Part shown: one piece after another, positions 1-12,442 of the stretch
Numbering within the stretch: position 1 is the stretch's first letter
How the letters are laid out: every line of letters begins with the position of its first letter
Assembly: GCA_025667525.1 (NCBI GenBank)
Contig: CM046882.1
Location: 212,086,592-212,150,591, forward strand
From: Glebionis coronaria
Taxonomy: Eukaryota > Streptophyta > Magnoliopsida > Asterales > Asteraceae
Reading direction: 5' to 3'
DNA: 64,000 nt
Notes under the pieces: generated by a model
What the model saw: the letters and a program-made list of their open reading frames with translations, nothing else
Database searches by the model: none
What the model was told of the DNA's origin: nothing
Position numbers and translations under genes: made by a program

Positions 1-400
1 CTACGGTTATCAACACGTCTCTTTTCAAAGCTTCTCGCGGTTAGCAAGTGATTCTTAATCTACACCATCTCTTCCGTAGCCTCTCGAATCATTTCAAGTC
101 CATTCAACTGACTTTCTCCTGCTTCATTCTATCCAACTGGTGATCTACCTTTTCATCCCATAATTCTTCAAATTCGACACATGAAGAGTATTGTCATTTC
201 CACGAAGTTCATCCAGCAGTTCCAACTAGTAGGCAACTGGTCCAACATACCTTTGGACCCACCTTTCTTATTCTCCAAAACGAAATCACGCCCTTCCACG
301 ATCTCAACTTCCACCAAAATCAAACACATACGCTCGGAGCACGTCTTCCAACTTTCGGATCGTCCTTTCACTTGGTTCATCGTCTCATAAAAATAATTGC
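1..400 (-). pseudogene. Decayed gypsy chromovirus integrase C-terminal region
   Basis: Read on the minus strand, three frames together give pieces of a Ty3/gypsy (Tekay/Del-like) integrase tail in the expected order. Around 395-300 there is SERTIRKLEDVLRA followed by a DFGGS block, matching the post-catalytic region after the DDE glutamate. Around 170-130 there is an FEELWDEK-like block and RSPVGWNEAGESQLNG. Around 85-5 there is MIREATEEMV, a stop, then IKNHLLTARS. Frame changes and stops (for example TAG after EEMV) show it is dead. The catalytic core is not visible upstream, so the fragment is truncated or too decayed beyond about 416. Its orientation agrees with the minus-strand LTR and primer site at 5.26-8.16 kb, so I infer it is the pol end of that element. 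The family call rests on motif recall; lineage within chromoviruses is uncertain. Confidence 0.7.
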
Positions 401-3400
401 TCACAAAGAAAATCACACGGGTCGCACATCACCTCATAGAAAAACGTTCAAAATATAAAAGACGAAGTAATCAATACTAGTCGTACCAAATCACCTTATT
501 ACGATATTACGTACATACAACCCTACTTCGTCAAAAACGAATTCATCGATACGAAATCATTCGGCGTATACATAACTCTCTCGAAGACATCACAATCCAA
601 ACAAACACAAAAGACATTATGAAACACATACAACCATATTACGACATGTTTGCAACATAGCCAAACCATGCTAAACCAATCAGTTCAATCGGTTAACCCA
701 CGCTTGCTAATCAGCCAAGCCAAGATAAAACAAGAATATTTACATAATTCTCGGATGAGTCCAGTCAAAAGAAAATTGCAAGTTAAAGAAGGTTCACGAG
801 CTTGCTAGCTATTATGCATACCCAAAAGAAATAGAATAAAATAAAATACATACATATGTCATCGTAGGGTGCTCACACACGGATCCATACCCAAAAGATA
901 CTACAAGAACACCATCTTACTTCCGTCCCAAACGTGGTCAAAATCTTAATAAATATCATCGTTCACAGTAAAAAAAAATACATTACATGGCACGTGTTCT
1001 CCATGATCGGACTTCATTGGACAATGTCGTCTCAAGTTCTCACAACTTACGATCACTCGACCAGATTACTTACCACACAAATATATAAAAGGCAAGGGTT
1101 TACCACAAAAACATCAACTAGGGATATCTATCGTTTAACCATCGATAATCAAGGATGGTTGAGTCAAGCAAAGAGGATTCCTCACTTAAATAAGCGAAAA
1201 CGACAATGGAATTGTCTTTCAATTACTGATGCACAGTTGGTAAACTTCAACAGTTTATCGCGTGTCGTTAAACATATCAAAAGGACAAGAAAGAAAATAT
1301 ATAAGGTACGATACATTTGATGTAGGAGAAATCTTCGTCATTTCACTTAGAGTTATTCAAACTCGGTTTTCCTCTACTTTGGCAGTCTTCTATTCTTGTT
1401 TAAAATTTCTTCTCAGTGTCGGTACGAGCCCCTTTGGTATTACATCAACACCCTAGCGATTCCGATGAAATTCGCACGTTACACACAACTCATAAAAACA
1501 TTTTCCAAAAACTACTCGGTCACAGTGACTTACCAAGTCAACACCAAACGAAAGAAAAGATTTCAAGGAATACAAGAAAATTCAAAAATTGTCTTTAAGA
1601 ATCAAAGAAATTACGACCACTTGCAAAAATGATCCACCATTTTAGAGAGAAACGTTCTCATCCAAACGTTTATCAAAACACTACAAGTTTCAAGATGACC
1701 AATTTGTTTGACACGATAGTGCCCTTCCTAAACTATGCATAATTAGCTAGATCATGCATACTTGAGGATCAAGCAACAACAACCAACAAAACAGGACTCT
1801 TCCCGAATTATGCATAGTTAGCTAAGCTGTGCATAATTGAGGATCGAGTGACAACACAAACATTATTTTTTTTACATACCAAACACGACCATGGAAGTTT
1901 TCGACCTAGCCTTCAAAATAATTAAATCATTTGAAATGAAATTTGAAATGGGAAAATATTGCTACCATCGTTTTAAGAAACACATCAAACATTTTTCGTC
2001 CACTTTGGAAACATACTTTTACTTTGCCTTTTTGTGAGGAAAATAAATAAATAATTAAATAAAGAAATCGACACCATTTGCATTTAGTTCACCAAAACAT
2101 TTGACACACTCATACCTATTTTCACAATAGATTATTCACAAAATAACGGTAAGGTGGTTCATGATTAAAGATCATTGCAAGCACAACAAGTAATAAAATC
2201 AAAAATCAATGGGATCGAACGAGGTAAACGAGCAATATAATTGCCAGCTAAAATTAACTACATCAGAAACGAAAATACTTCAAATATATTACGAAAGTCT
2301 CGGGATAACAACAGCGACCTATGAATACATGGAGTAAAAATTGAATATCAACACAAGCGTCAAAAATAAAACAACGATCACACTTCCCATCGTCTCGAGT
2401 TGCACACCCATTCCACTAAGGGTATACGGGGAGAGAAGAATAACCACTTGGTAAAATAGAAACAATTTCACCAGAAAGATCGAGTTCTTTCACCTCTACA
2501 ATTTGGTAAAGCGGCTACGCCTCCTCGCTCTTCGCTCCATTAAAAATAAATTTTTTGGTTCCATTAACCGAAAGGAGAAAAAAAAAATTGCGGGGTCCAT
2601 GAAGGGGACAAAAATACACCGGGTGACATACCCTCATCATCAAGTACTAGCGAAGTAGCGACACAAAAATAAATATAATAATATTGGTTTCATACCATAG
2701 ACAATATTAAAATGAACAATCACATGACGACTCATGTTTAGATACAGACTCACAAAATCAAAGAAGGGATGTCGGACGATCGAACCATCGTGACTCAAAA
2801 CATTATATATACATCTTTATTAAATAATATACAAGTAGGTGTGTGTTGTGTAATCCAGTTGCGTATAATAATTAGTGTTACCTTGTACATTATAAAACCG
2901 AACATTTACACATTTTTAATTTGTGTTACACCATTAAAGAATTTATACCTTTCATTTTCCAATCTTTACAACGCTTTCATTTCTGGAAAAATTTCAATCT
3001 CTCGGAAATTATTAACATTAGTAGATGCGGTGACTCGGTTATCATAATTGACAGATCATTAGGTTTGAAAATCTCCATACTTGTGTCAAAACCTCATTAA
3101 TGTTCATATCTTATGTACCAAAAACATACGTAGTAAGAATTTTCCAAGTTTTACGTTTTTATTATTACGACTTATATTATCACAAATATACACGTATCCA
3201 ACATGACTCAAACTAGTCCAATTAACTCTTAAAATCAACCTTTGACTTTTATTACACACATGTTTTCCCCAAAACTGTTTTGTTAAATCATATTCGCGTA
3301 ATTCGACTCAAATGATAAAGAGGTTTCACGTAGTATTATCTCGGATACTTACTGATTTTAGTCGAGACTTAAATCTCAATAATAATAATATAATAAACAA

Positions 3401-5261
3401 TCAAAATGCTTATCTCAATAATTTTAAAATATATAAAATTCAACTTTTAATCCTTAGCCCATTATCAAATGATTTTAAAATTAACACATCTCAAACAAAA
3501 GATTTTTCAAACGATTTTAAACAAGCATCATCAAATTACACATATTGATTCTCTATAACGACAATTAAACAAACAAATGATTTTCAATGACGTTCCATCA
3601 ATGTTTAAAAATTTATTTCAAGCGTTATAGTTTCTCACTTAAAGTGTACATTCCGATTTTTAACCCAGTTTATTCAATACAACAAGTAATGTGTTCTAGT
3701 TTATACCAATACATACGTAAACATGACCTTATGTTTAAAGTAAAACCAATTTTACAGAATCTCTAGCTCCAAAACACATGTCCACATCTTCTACTCATGT
3801 TTTATATTACAAGATACGTCAAAAGTTTACTATATTGACCCAAAAATTAATTCATACCAAATCCGAAGCTACATATACCCAATAGTCATATCGTAAATTT
3901 TATTATAAACTCCTTTCTCAAATTTATTTAAACAAATTCTTAACAAGTCCATCACAATCTTTTAGTATCAAATTTTAATATATGAAAACAAGGATTTTAC
4001 GAGTAATAATAATTACTTATTACGATTTACCAACCAAGGTTGAAGGAAAATAATTTCACAATGTCCGTTTATTCTCTACACGAATTTTACTTGTTATAAG
4101 ACACATCATATGTCATTTTTATCCAAAAGTTTCATTCACCAAATATTAAATATGTAAAAACACTTTATGTTTAAATCATTCGATCAACAAAGTCTTATGC
4201 TTATTTAACTCACACAAATGCCGGACCTCTTCATGTAAAATATTAACTTCAAAATAATGAAACAACAAAACAAAATGAAATAAATGGAACGAGAATACGT
4301 ATGTCAACTAATTGTTGTTATCGGCCTCGGATGAGTCTCGAAATCGTACTCCACAAAATTAACACAAAAACCAACCAAATTCCAAGTTATCGCGCTTGAT
4401 CACAACGCCAGTCTATTTTAAAACACATCTTTAAAATTCAAGTAGAATAGTAAACAACGATTAAATGGCAACACGCCTCAACCACGTTTCATAATATACA
4501 CACATGATTCGCCGCCCCAATGTACGCATCGTCGATTATACTTTGTCTATGTTATAGTTACGTGAACTAACATATCAAACCCATTAGGAATAAAGGAAAT
4601 AAAGTAATACGTAAGTAAATTACGTTTCAAAAGAAAATGTCCAAAATGACACATCACGGTGCGATAACGACAATCGAGATCGACCTAGTCGATATAAAAT
4701 ATGTTACGAAGCATCATTTACGTATCTAGGATATCAAACGAGGTTCATATTCGGTTATTCGAACAATAAATTAATTATCAAGATTGATAATTAGCGGTAA
4801 GGCCGAATTCTCAGCAAAACCGCATCATAACATGTACGATAATCACTCAAGGACCATTGCTTCACGTGCAATGCCTTTAAATACCATAGTATATACATAC
4901 TTATACATAAAACCATTCCTACATACACGTAGGATTACAACGCGGTGTTGCCATGTAATGCAATGTAGCCCGTTATGCCAATTACATGCAACATATAAGA
5001 TAATCTTACAAGAATTTGCAAATTACGATGATAAGTACTCAACGTACAAAACAATATATCTCAATATATATCTCAAAGTATTTACTTACTAAATACTTAG
5101 GGAATTCATATCAATTTCGAGGGATACATCTAAAATATAAAGCAATGCTAAAGAATTCTTACCGGAGCCATGCAGGATAGTTGTGTGCTTGGACAATTTC
5201 TTACGACACCAAAAGTTATAGTTTAGGATTTTTCAAAATGACCTAGTTCTCTATAACTCAT
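401..5261 (-). other. Unreadable interior of minus-strand gypsy element
   Basis: AT-rich sequence between the integrase remnant and the primer-binding site. All open frames are short (102 codons or fewer) and I recognise no gag zinc knuckle, protease, reverse transcriptase or RNase H motif on either strand. It is either an extremely decayed gag-pol or replaced sequence, including possible further old insertions. Position between the PBS and the integrase tail is the only reason to assign it to the element. Confidence 0.45.
1721..1855. repeat. Imperfect 77-bp-spaced direct duplication
   Basis: A block of about 58 bp at 1721-1780 (CTATGCATAATTAGCTA, then GAGGATCAAGCAACAAC) is repeated imperfectly at 1797-1855 (TTATGCATAGTTAGCTA, then GAGGATCGAGTGACAAC). 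Two copies only. Confidence 0.7.
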
Positions 5262-5275
5262 GGCTCTGATGCCAA
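5262..5275 (-). other. Primer-binding site, initiator tRNA-Met type
   Basis: On the minus strand the bases read TTGGCATCAGAGCC, one change from the usual plant retrotransposon TGGTATCAGAGCC complementary to the 3' end of initiator tRNA-Met. It lies 2 bases after the inner end of the LTR at 5278-8155. This fixes the element orientation as minus. Confidence 0.85.
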
Positions 5276-5277
5276 TC

Positions 5278-8155
5278 TGTAACACCCCCACAAATGCTAT
5301 GCGCAGCGGAACTACAACATTTGGGTGCTACACAGTTATCATCGCACACAAGATATATCAAACGACTCAAAAGACGTAAAAGTCATGACATTATTTAAAC
5401 ATAGTTAAAATGTACATGTCTACTGTTTTCCAAACCCCAAAAGAATACAATACAGAGTTTGCGTTTAGGTCCCCACTGAATCTCAACCCCAAAATACATT
5501 TTCATTCACATGACATAGTATAAAAGAGTTTTAAGTGCAAAAAGGGAGGAGAACAAGTAGACCCCCAAGCCACAACAACTTCCATCCTCGCATGCTCCAC
5601 TGCTATCAACCTTGATTACCTGAAACACATGCTTAAAATCGTCAACACAAAGGTTGAGCGAATCTATAGGTTTATCAAAACATCAGTTGAACATAAGTGT
5701 TTAAAAACCAATCATGATCATTCAATAGCATTGTGGCCATACAATCTATTATTCAAGGATATGACAATTGTGTTTAAGCTCATGACACTAATCCGTTAAC
5801 TCAATCACCCGCGTAATAATTACCGGCGTGATTCAGATGAAACCAGTGCCCCTTCTAAAGGCATCAGTTGCAATTATACCTTATCTCTCATACAAGATAA
5901 TCTACCGCAGAACTTACTCAACGTACAGCTTCTCGGCTAGCATTGGGTCGTTAGCCCCGTAGTACTACAAATTGTATAAGCGGCTATTTCCCCCTACTCG
6001 AGGGCAGGACAATAGTTAATAGTTCATGAATTTAGGGACTTTTGCAACTAGGTACTCAACACAATTTCGAGGCAATGTTCGGGTCCAACAATCATTCAAG
6101 CCTTATGTTCATTTTCATTTAAATAGCATGTATCCCCCTCGCGGGTTAAAAACATTTGAATAAAGTAAAGAGCGAGGCTATAGACTCACCTTGCATAGTA
6201 GTAGTGGTTCTAGCGAAGACGTAACGAGAAATGTCACCGACGACGTGGATGCCCGGGAAAATCAAACACTTGACCTAAAAGTCAAAGTACGAAAACCAAA
6301 TCAATACTCCGCGTACATTATTGTACTAAACACACGCAAATGCAAACACACTCAATGCTTATGAAAACTCACGCCAAAATCAAACAAGTAGTTGTTACTA
6401 GACCTATACCATTTACCTACGTAATTAAAGTTACTATCCATTTCACGACTTTGCCGATACTTACCAAAAGTATGGGTTGTTTTACTAGACCTTACCCTTG
6501 TTATAAAAATTTAGAAAATTCACAAAAATACCTTAAGACCTGTAGAAAACCCATTTTTAATCCCATTAAAAGTTTTCGCTTCTACGACCCGTTACTCAAC
6601 GCTTTTCAAAAACTACATTTTTCGGGCTGAAATTGTACTTCGACCAACTTGGACCTCTTTGACCTATATGAAATGCACCTTTGACTTCTTTGACTCCTAA
6701 GTCCAATTATAGACTCAATTACACAGGTTTGTGACCAAAATTTGACCCTTGACCATTTACCAATTCATACTTGTGGTCCTCGGGATTTGACTAAAACTAT
6801 ACATAAATTCGGATTATGAAAGTTCTCGTCTCCCGGTACTCGATCTTTAAAACCTCATAACTTTTGACTCGTTATGAGTTAGAAGCTCTACCTTATACCG
6901 AAACGAGCGTCTCGGCGACTACTACAACAATATCCAATAATACCAACACTTATCCAACATCTACTGTACGAAAATAGGGCCTAAACCTACTGATCTAAAA
7001 TGACTCTTTAAAAATCATACCAACAACCAATTTGACCCATTTTTATCATCATCTACACCTTAAATATGTTATACCCATCATCTACAACAACTCCTAATTC
7101 TTAAATTCACTTGCATGGTCATATGCATCAATTCAAAATTAAAAACAAATGCATGCACTCAAAAATAAAGAATTAATATAATAATAATAACATATGAGTG
7201 GAACCTTACAATGATTAATTAAGATCAAATGACCAAGAACACCCAAGAACCCCATAAATTTCGTGGGTTTTGGGTCAAAGAACACCAAGATGAAGTCTTT
7301 TCCAAGCTTGTATAACACAAATTTCTTGATCCTAACACAAAATAACACACATGCAACCAACAAAATGGATCAAATCAACATTTTATAAAATAGATCTTGA
7401 AAATAAAATGTGTTGCATGTTGGATTTTTTTGGTGTTAAACACTTACAAGATGATTATAAACATGGGGTATTGTTTAGATTTATCAAAAATCAAATTGTG
7501 GTGGTGGATCATGGTGGTGGTGGGTGTGCCGTGAGCTAGAGAGAGAAAAGGGGAGGAGAGACAAAATTTTTGTTGCAAGAAATGAATTGTGTGTGTTTGT
7601 TTGAAGCTTATATATAGTGGAGTGGGGTAGAAAGTGTAAATAAGGCTATATTTTGGCCTTTGTTGCAAATTAACTTATAAAGATGGCAAAAATGGTACCT
7701 AGTAAGTTTTTATAAATTTTACGAGAGTCGGGTTTCGTCCCGGCTACCTCAAAATACTTTTAAATGGTTTAAACGCACACCAAACGAATACACACATGGT
7801 TCCGACTCGACTTAACACGTATTAAAATAAAATCTCGAAAAACTCAAATATCGATCAATCGATATTAAAATGTAAGTTTTGGGCATCCGTCGGTATCGTA
7901 GTCGTCATCGGTTCTTCTTAAATCGTCAAACGTTAAATTACGACCGTAAACGTTGGTTTCAACTTAAACCGTCAAATATATAACAAATGAAATTTCTTAA
8001 AAATTTCAAAAATATACGTAAAATAGGATTAAATAAATGACGTTGGGCTCGGGATATCACATCCACAAGTGAGCCTCAACTTACGAGAGATGCTTATACT
8101 GAACAGCTCTTGAGACAATAACTTAGCACCTTACGGCACTTTCACGGGTGTTACA
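5278..8155 (-). mobile_element. 5' LTR of minus-strand chromovirus-like element
   Basis: The segment begins TGTAACACCC and ends GGGTGTTACA, a perfect 10-bp terminal inverted repeat with TG/CA ends. Its length is 2878 bp. A tRNA-Met primer site abuts the 5278 side, and on the 8156 side an Athila-type reverse transcriptase frame resumes at once ([10 protein letters not shown]). The element therefore inserted into that pol gene. The partner LTR and the other target duplication copy lie left of the window; the 5-bp duplication is predicted to be TATGC. On the minus strand a TATA box at 7607-7617 precedes a CT-rich leader. Confidence 0.8.
7607..7617 (-). promoter_or_regulatory. Probable LTR TATA box
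   Basis: The minus strand reads CTATATATAAG, about 540 bp into the LTR from its 5' end. A pyrimidine-rich leader with TCTCTCC and CTCTCTCTAG follows, which is typical of the start of a plant LTR transcript. Confidence 0.6.
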
Positions 8156-10407
8156 TATGCAATGCCCCCGGGACTTTCCAAAGGTGCATGTTGGCTATCT
8201 TCCATGACATGGTTGAGCACACCATGGAAGTCTTCATGGATGATTTCTCGGTCTTCGGGGATTCTTTCTCTGCTTGCCTTGCCAATTTGAAACGTATGCT
8301 TAAGCGGTGCGAAGACACTCGCCTTGTTCTGAATTGGGAAAAATGCCATTTTATGGTAAAAGAAGGCATTGTGCTAGGACACAAAATCTCTAAAGCCGGT
8401 CTTGAAGTTGACCGTGCTAAAGTAGATGTCATAGCCAAATTACCTCCACCTTCAACCGTGAAGGGTGTGAGAAGTTTTCTGGGTCATGCGGGCTTCTATC
8501 GTAGATTCATTCAGGATTTCTCTAAAATCGCTCGCCCGATGACCCACCTCTTAGAAAAAGATACTCCTTTTATCTTTTCTAAAGAGTGTCTCGAAGCCTT
8601 CAATCTTCTCAAGGATAAGCTCACTAAGGCACCGGTCTTGGTTACCCCTAATTGGGAGCTGCCCTTTGAATTGATGTGCGATGCTAGCGACTTTGCTATC
8701 GGTGCGGTTTTGGGCCAAAGAGTGAATAAACACTTCCAACCAATCCACTATGCTAGCAAAACAATGACGGGGGCTCAATTGCATTATACGACAACCGAAA
8801 AAGAGCTTTTAGCTGTTGTCTATGCTTTTGAGAAATTTCGCCCCTATCTTGTTTTATCCACCACCATCGTATACACGGACCATTCCGCGTTGAAGTACTT
8901 GATGACTAAGAACGATTCTAAGCCAAGACTTCTTCGCTGGGTTTTGCTCCTTCAAGAATTCAACATTGAAATTCGTGACAAGAAGGGAGCCGAAAACCTG
9001 GCCGCGGATCATCTGAGTCGACTTGAGGATCCATATCAGGGGGATCATCCGAACAAAGAGATCAATGACTCTTTCCCCCTGGAGACTCTAATGTCTTTAA
9101 ATCTCAATCTTGATGGCACCCCGTGGTTTGCAGACATTGCAAACTACTTAGCGGGTGGTATTCTCATCCAAGGGTTAACATCCCAACAAAAGAAGAAGTT
9201 CTTGAACGATGTTAAGACTTACTTTTGGGATGACCCTTATCTATTCAAACAGTGTGCTGATCTGATTATTCGTCGATGTGTTGACGGACCGGCAGCTTTT
9301 GACATCCTCCAAGCTTGCCACAAAGGACCCACCGGTGGTCACTTTGGTCCCAACTACACCGCTAAGAAAGTGTTTGATTCTGGATTCTACTGGCCCACCA
9401 TTTATCGTGACGCGCACGAAATGGTTAAGCATTGTGATGCTTACCAACGTCAAGGCAAGATCACACATAAGGATGAGATGCCTCAAAATTTCATACAGGA
9501 ATGTGAAATCTTTGATGTATGGGGCATCGACTTTATGGGGCCATTTCCATCATCCAAAGGGAACAAGTACATCCTCGTCGCCGTCGACTACGTCTCTAAA
9601 TGGGTTGAAGCTAAGGCTCTTCCTACGAATGATGCGAGGGTGGTTGTGAACTTTTTAAAGCAACTTTTCGCTCGATTTGGCGTTCCTCGTGCTATTATCA
9701 GTGATCGCGGGACTCATTTTTGCAACGATCAATTTGCAAGAGTCATGGCAAAGTATGGTGTCAATCACCGTCTTTCCACCGCCTATCATTCCCAAACCAA
9801 TGGGCAAGCCGAAATTTCCAATCGTGGCTTGAAGAGAATTTTGGAGCGTACTGTGGGAGAGCATCGTGCCGCGTGGGCCGATAAGTTAGATGATGCTCTG
9901 TGGGCTTTCCGTACTGCTTACAAGACCCCGATTGGTTGTACACCCTATCGTCTTGTGTACGGGAAAGCCTGCCACCTACCCATCGAGCTGGAACATAAGG
10001 CGCACTGGGCCTTGAAGTGGGCTAACTTCGACATCATCAAAGCCGGTGATCATCGCAAGGTTCAACTCAACGAGCTAAATGAACTAAGGAATGAAGCTTA
10101 TGAGAACTCGCTGATCTACAAGGAGAAGACGAAGATTATCCACGATGCTAAAATCAAGAACCGAGAGTTCCACGTTGGTGATCAAGTCTTACTCTTTAAC
10201 TCTCGGTTGAAGATCTTCTCTGGCAAGTTGAAGAGCCGCTGGACTGGTCCATTCACCGTCACCAAGGTTTTTCCGTATGGGACCATTGAGCTTTCTCAGT
10301 CGAATGGGCCCAATTTCAAGGTGAATGGCCAGCGTTTGAAGCTGTACTTTGGTGAGGACATTTCTCAGGAGATGATTCCATCCCTCACCACGTTCCCCAT
10401 GAACTAA
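8156..10407 (+). pseudogene. Athila-type gypsy pol (RT 3' part, RNase H, integrase), 5'-truncated
   Basis: One uninterrupted frame with coding sequence from TGC at 8158 to TAA at 10407. Numbering from the first Met (8188): the RT active site FMDD is at residues 16-19, but the upstream RT half with the first catalytic Asp is cut off by the LTR ending at 8155. RNase H follows, with D165, E206, D231 and D274 (in ADHLSRLE). Integrase has an HHCC-type zinc region around residues 375-420 and DDE residues D448 (GIDFMGP), D506 (SDRGTHF) and E542 (NGQAE), giving D-35-E spacing. The C-terminal part ends with a GPF-type fold and a KLYFGED tail. The second zinc-binding cysteine is tyrosine (C416-D-A-Y419), and the usual YHPQT is YHSQT. 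The enzyme would copy and integrate the element, but this copy lacks an intact RT. Lineage is by motif recall (Athila/Tat, high confidence). Confidence 0.92.
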
Positions 10408-12442
10408 AATTGGGTCGAGTCAGGCTCATGACTCGGTGAACAAAAACAAGCGCTTCTCGGGAGGCAACCCGTGTTCTATCCTTTACTGCTTTCCTAATAA
10501 GTGGAGGGGGAGCCCTGCATATGTTTGTTGTCTTGTTTCTTGTGTTGTGCAGGGATTAAAGCTTCAGAGAGCATCTTGATGACTTTTGACGAACCGTGAT
10601 ACCGTGTTTCCCATCTTCCCGGTTCTATCCTAAACTCTTGTGATTCAATATTTCATATTCTATATGTTCACATTGAATTCACTTTAGTTGTCCTTTCCTT
10701 AGCCAGATTTAAACAAAGTGCACAATGTCCTAAGTGTAGGGGAGTTTACTCCCACATGCTTAAACATTGAGGACAATGTTTATCTCAAGTGTAGGGGGGA
10801 CTTCTATCGAAGTAAGTGGTCTTTTCCATGTATTTGCCCTCATTTTAACCGGAAAATTTGATTTTTCGACATTTTTCAAAATTTTTAATCTATTTTGGCC
10901 TAGTTGTATAGTTGTATTTGCCTTTGTTACGTTTCCTTTGCTTGAATAAATTTTTAATATAATGGTTTTAGATTTTTCTTAGTCGTGAACATTTTGACTC
11001 AACCCGAGTTTACTTGCCTAAGTTTACTCTAGCTAGTATCCTTAACATGTTTAAGTCAAGTTTTGCTAGGCTTTTATATAGGGAGCTATAAAACGCGAAA
11101 GTCTTAACTCTCACGGGTTAAGAACAAGAACTTTTCGCAAGTTCCTATAATTGATCCTAGAGAGTCATTTATCAAGGGAACTTTAAAATGCGATTTCTAA
11201 ACTTGAAAAAGTCTAAGAATTTGCAAGATCCTATAGGCGACTCGAAAACCCAAAACTTTGATCTAATAGGCTAAGCATCCACGAGTCTCATTACTTGAGA
11301 TTTTAAACTGTGGAGAACGAGAGATGATAGAGTCAATTATAAGTTCTGTATTCTTTCGTGAATTTATGTGAGTTAATTATGAGCCTATTCTCCCTCCGCT
11401 TGTTAATAAATTAATCTGCTAATAAGTAAGGTTGTACGATTTGAAAAGTTACTTAGCTTCTAGCCCCAGATCGTTTAAAAGTTGCTCGGTAATGACGAGA
11501 GTTCATAGCCAAGGCATAACTTATGAAGCGGGGCGCGAAGATTGGCGAGTCCGAAAAGGCCCTAACAAGGCATGAGGGCTACATTTTGTTGCTAAAGATC
11601 CAAAAGTGATGTGAAGAATCATTTATCAAAAATCAATATGAAGGATCGAGACACACGACGAAAAGCAAGAACTCCCCAAAAGTCATGGAGAAGTCTATCC
11701 GAAAAGACCCTAACAAGGTATGAGGATAAATAGATCCAAGTCCTAAAAGGAGGCGGATCGTTGTATATCAAAGTCCAAAATAAAGATTGAAGAAAAATGA
11801 AGAAGTCGTGGTCCAAAGATGAAGAATCTCTCAAAAACTTCAAGTGAAGAAATTCCTATTATGAAGAGAAGACCATAATTTCAAGAACGTCTCTCGAAGA
11901 TTCGAAGTATGAAGTCGCTGCCAAATATCGGCCCGAGAAAGGTCTCAAATCGCGAACCAAGTTATGCCAAGATATGAACTTTCTGATATCCCGAGAAGCA
12001 GTTTTAAAAGATTTGGTCCTTTAGCTAACTATTGATTAAATCGTTCACCTTATTTTCGGACTAAAATAACTATCGAAATAAGTCAAACAATGCATCCTCG
12101 TGATCATTCAAGACAAAAATAAAATATAAGAGATACACCTAGGAATAAGGGAGTCTAAGTGAATAATTGGCCCACATGAGTTCGTGATAGTTTGCTAACT
12201 TATAATAACAATGATCTCGTTTCTAAGCTTGGTATGGGGAACGTGAAACTTGAGGATGATAAACGTTCATGGCCGCCAAAACCCAATGTAAGTTTTTAAT
12301 TTCTTTACCTATTTCTATCTTTTACGTTTAGTAATTAATAAAGGCCAAGATGGGTTATTTATGATGGAGAATGTAAAACGTGCTTAAAATTAATGCATTG
12401 CATGAGGGCATTGCAATGGTCAAGTGTAGGGGATTTAATAAG
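10408..12442 (+). other. 3' non-coding region of the Athila element, with PPT-like tracts
   Basis: No convincing coding frame. The block just after the stop (GGGTCGAGTCAGGCTCATGA, then CTCGGTGAACAAAAAC) has counterparts after pol in the elements at 21.5 kb and 62.9 kb on the minus strand. Two tracts of the form AAGTGTAGGGG flank ACATTGAGGACAATGT at 10732-10800. A block at about 12080-12220 (CATCCTCGTGATCATTCAAG, AATAAAATATAAGAGATAC) is shared with the minus-strand elements near 20.1 kb and 61.5 kb. A last tract, AAGTGTAGGGGA at 12422-12433, is the best polypurine tract before the LTR. Confidence 0.65.

Noticed and set aside
7444..7668. 74-codon minus ORF after the LTR TATA box
   Set aside because: Low-complexity His/Pro/Ser translation of a CT- and CA-rich leader.
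8101..8155. CCTTACGGCACTTTC looked like the RT block PYGTF joined to the downstream RT
   Set aside because: It lies inside the LTR (perfect TGTAACACCC/GGGTGTTACA ends) and is not in frame with the RT; coincidence is more likely than a small RT deletion.
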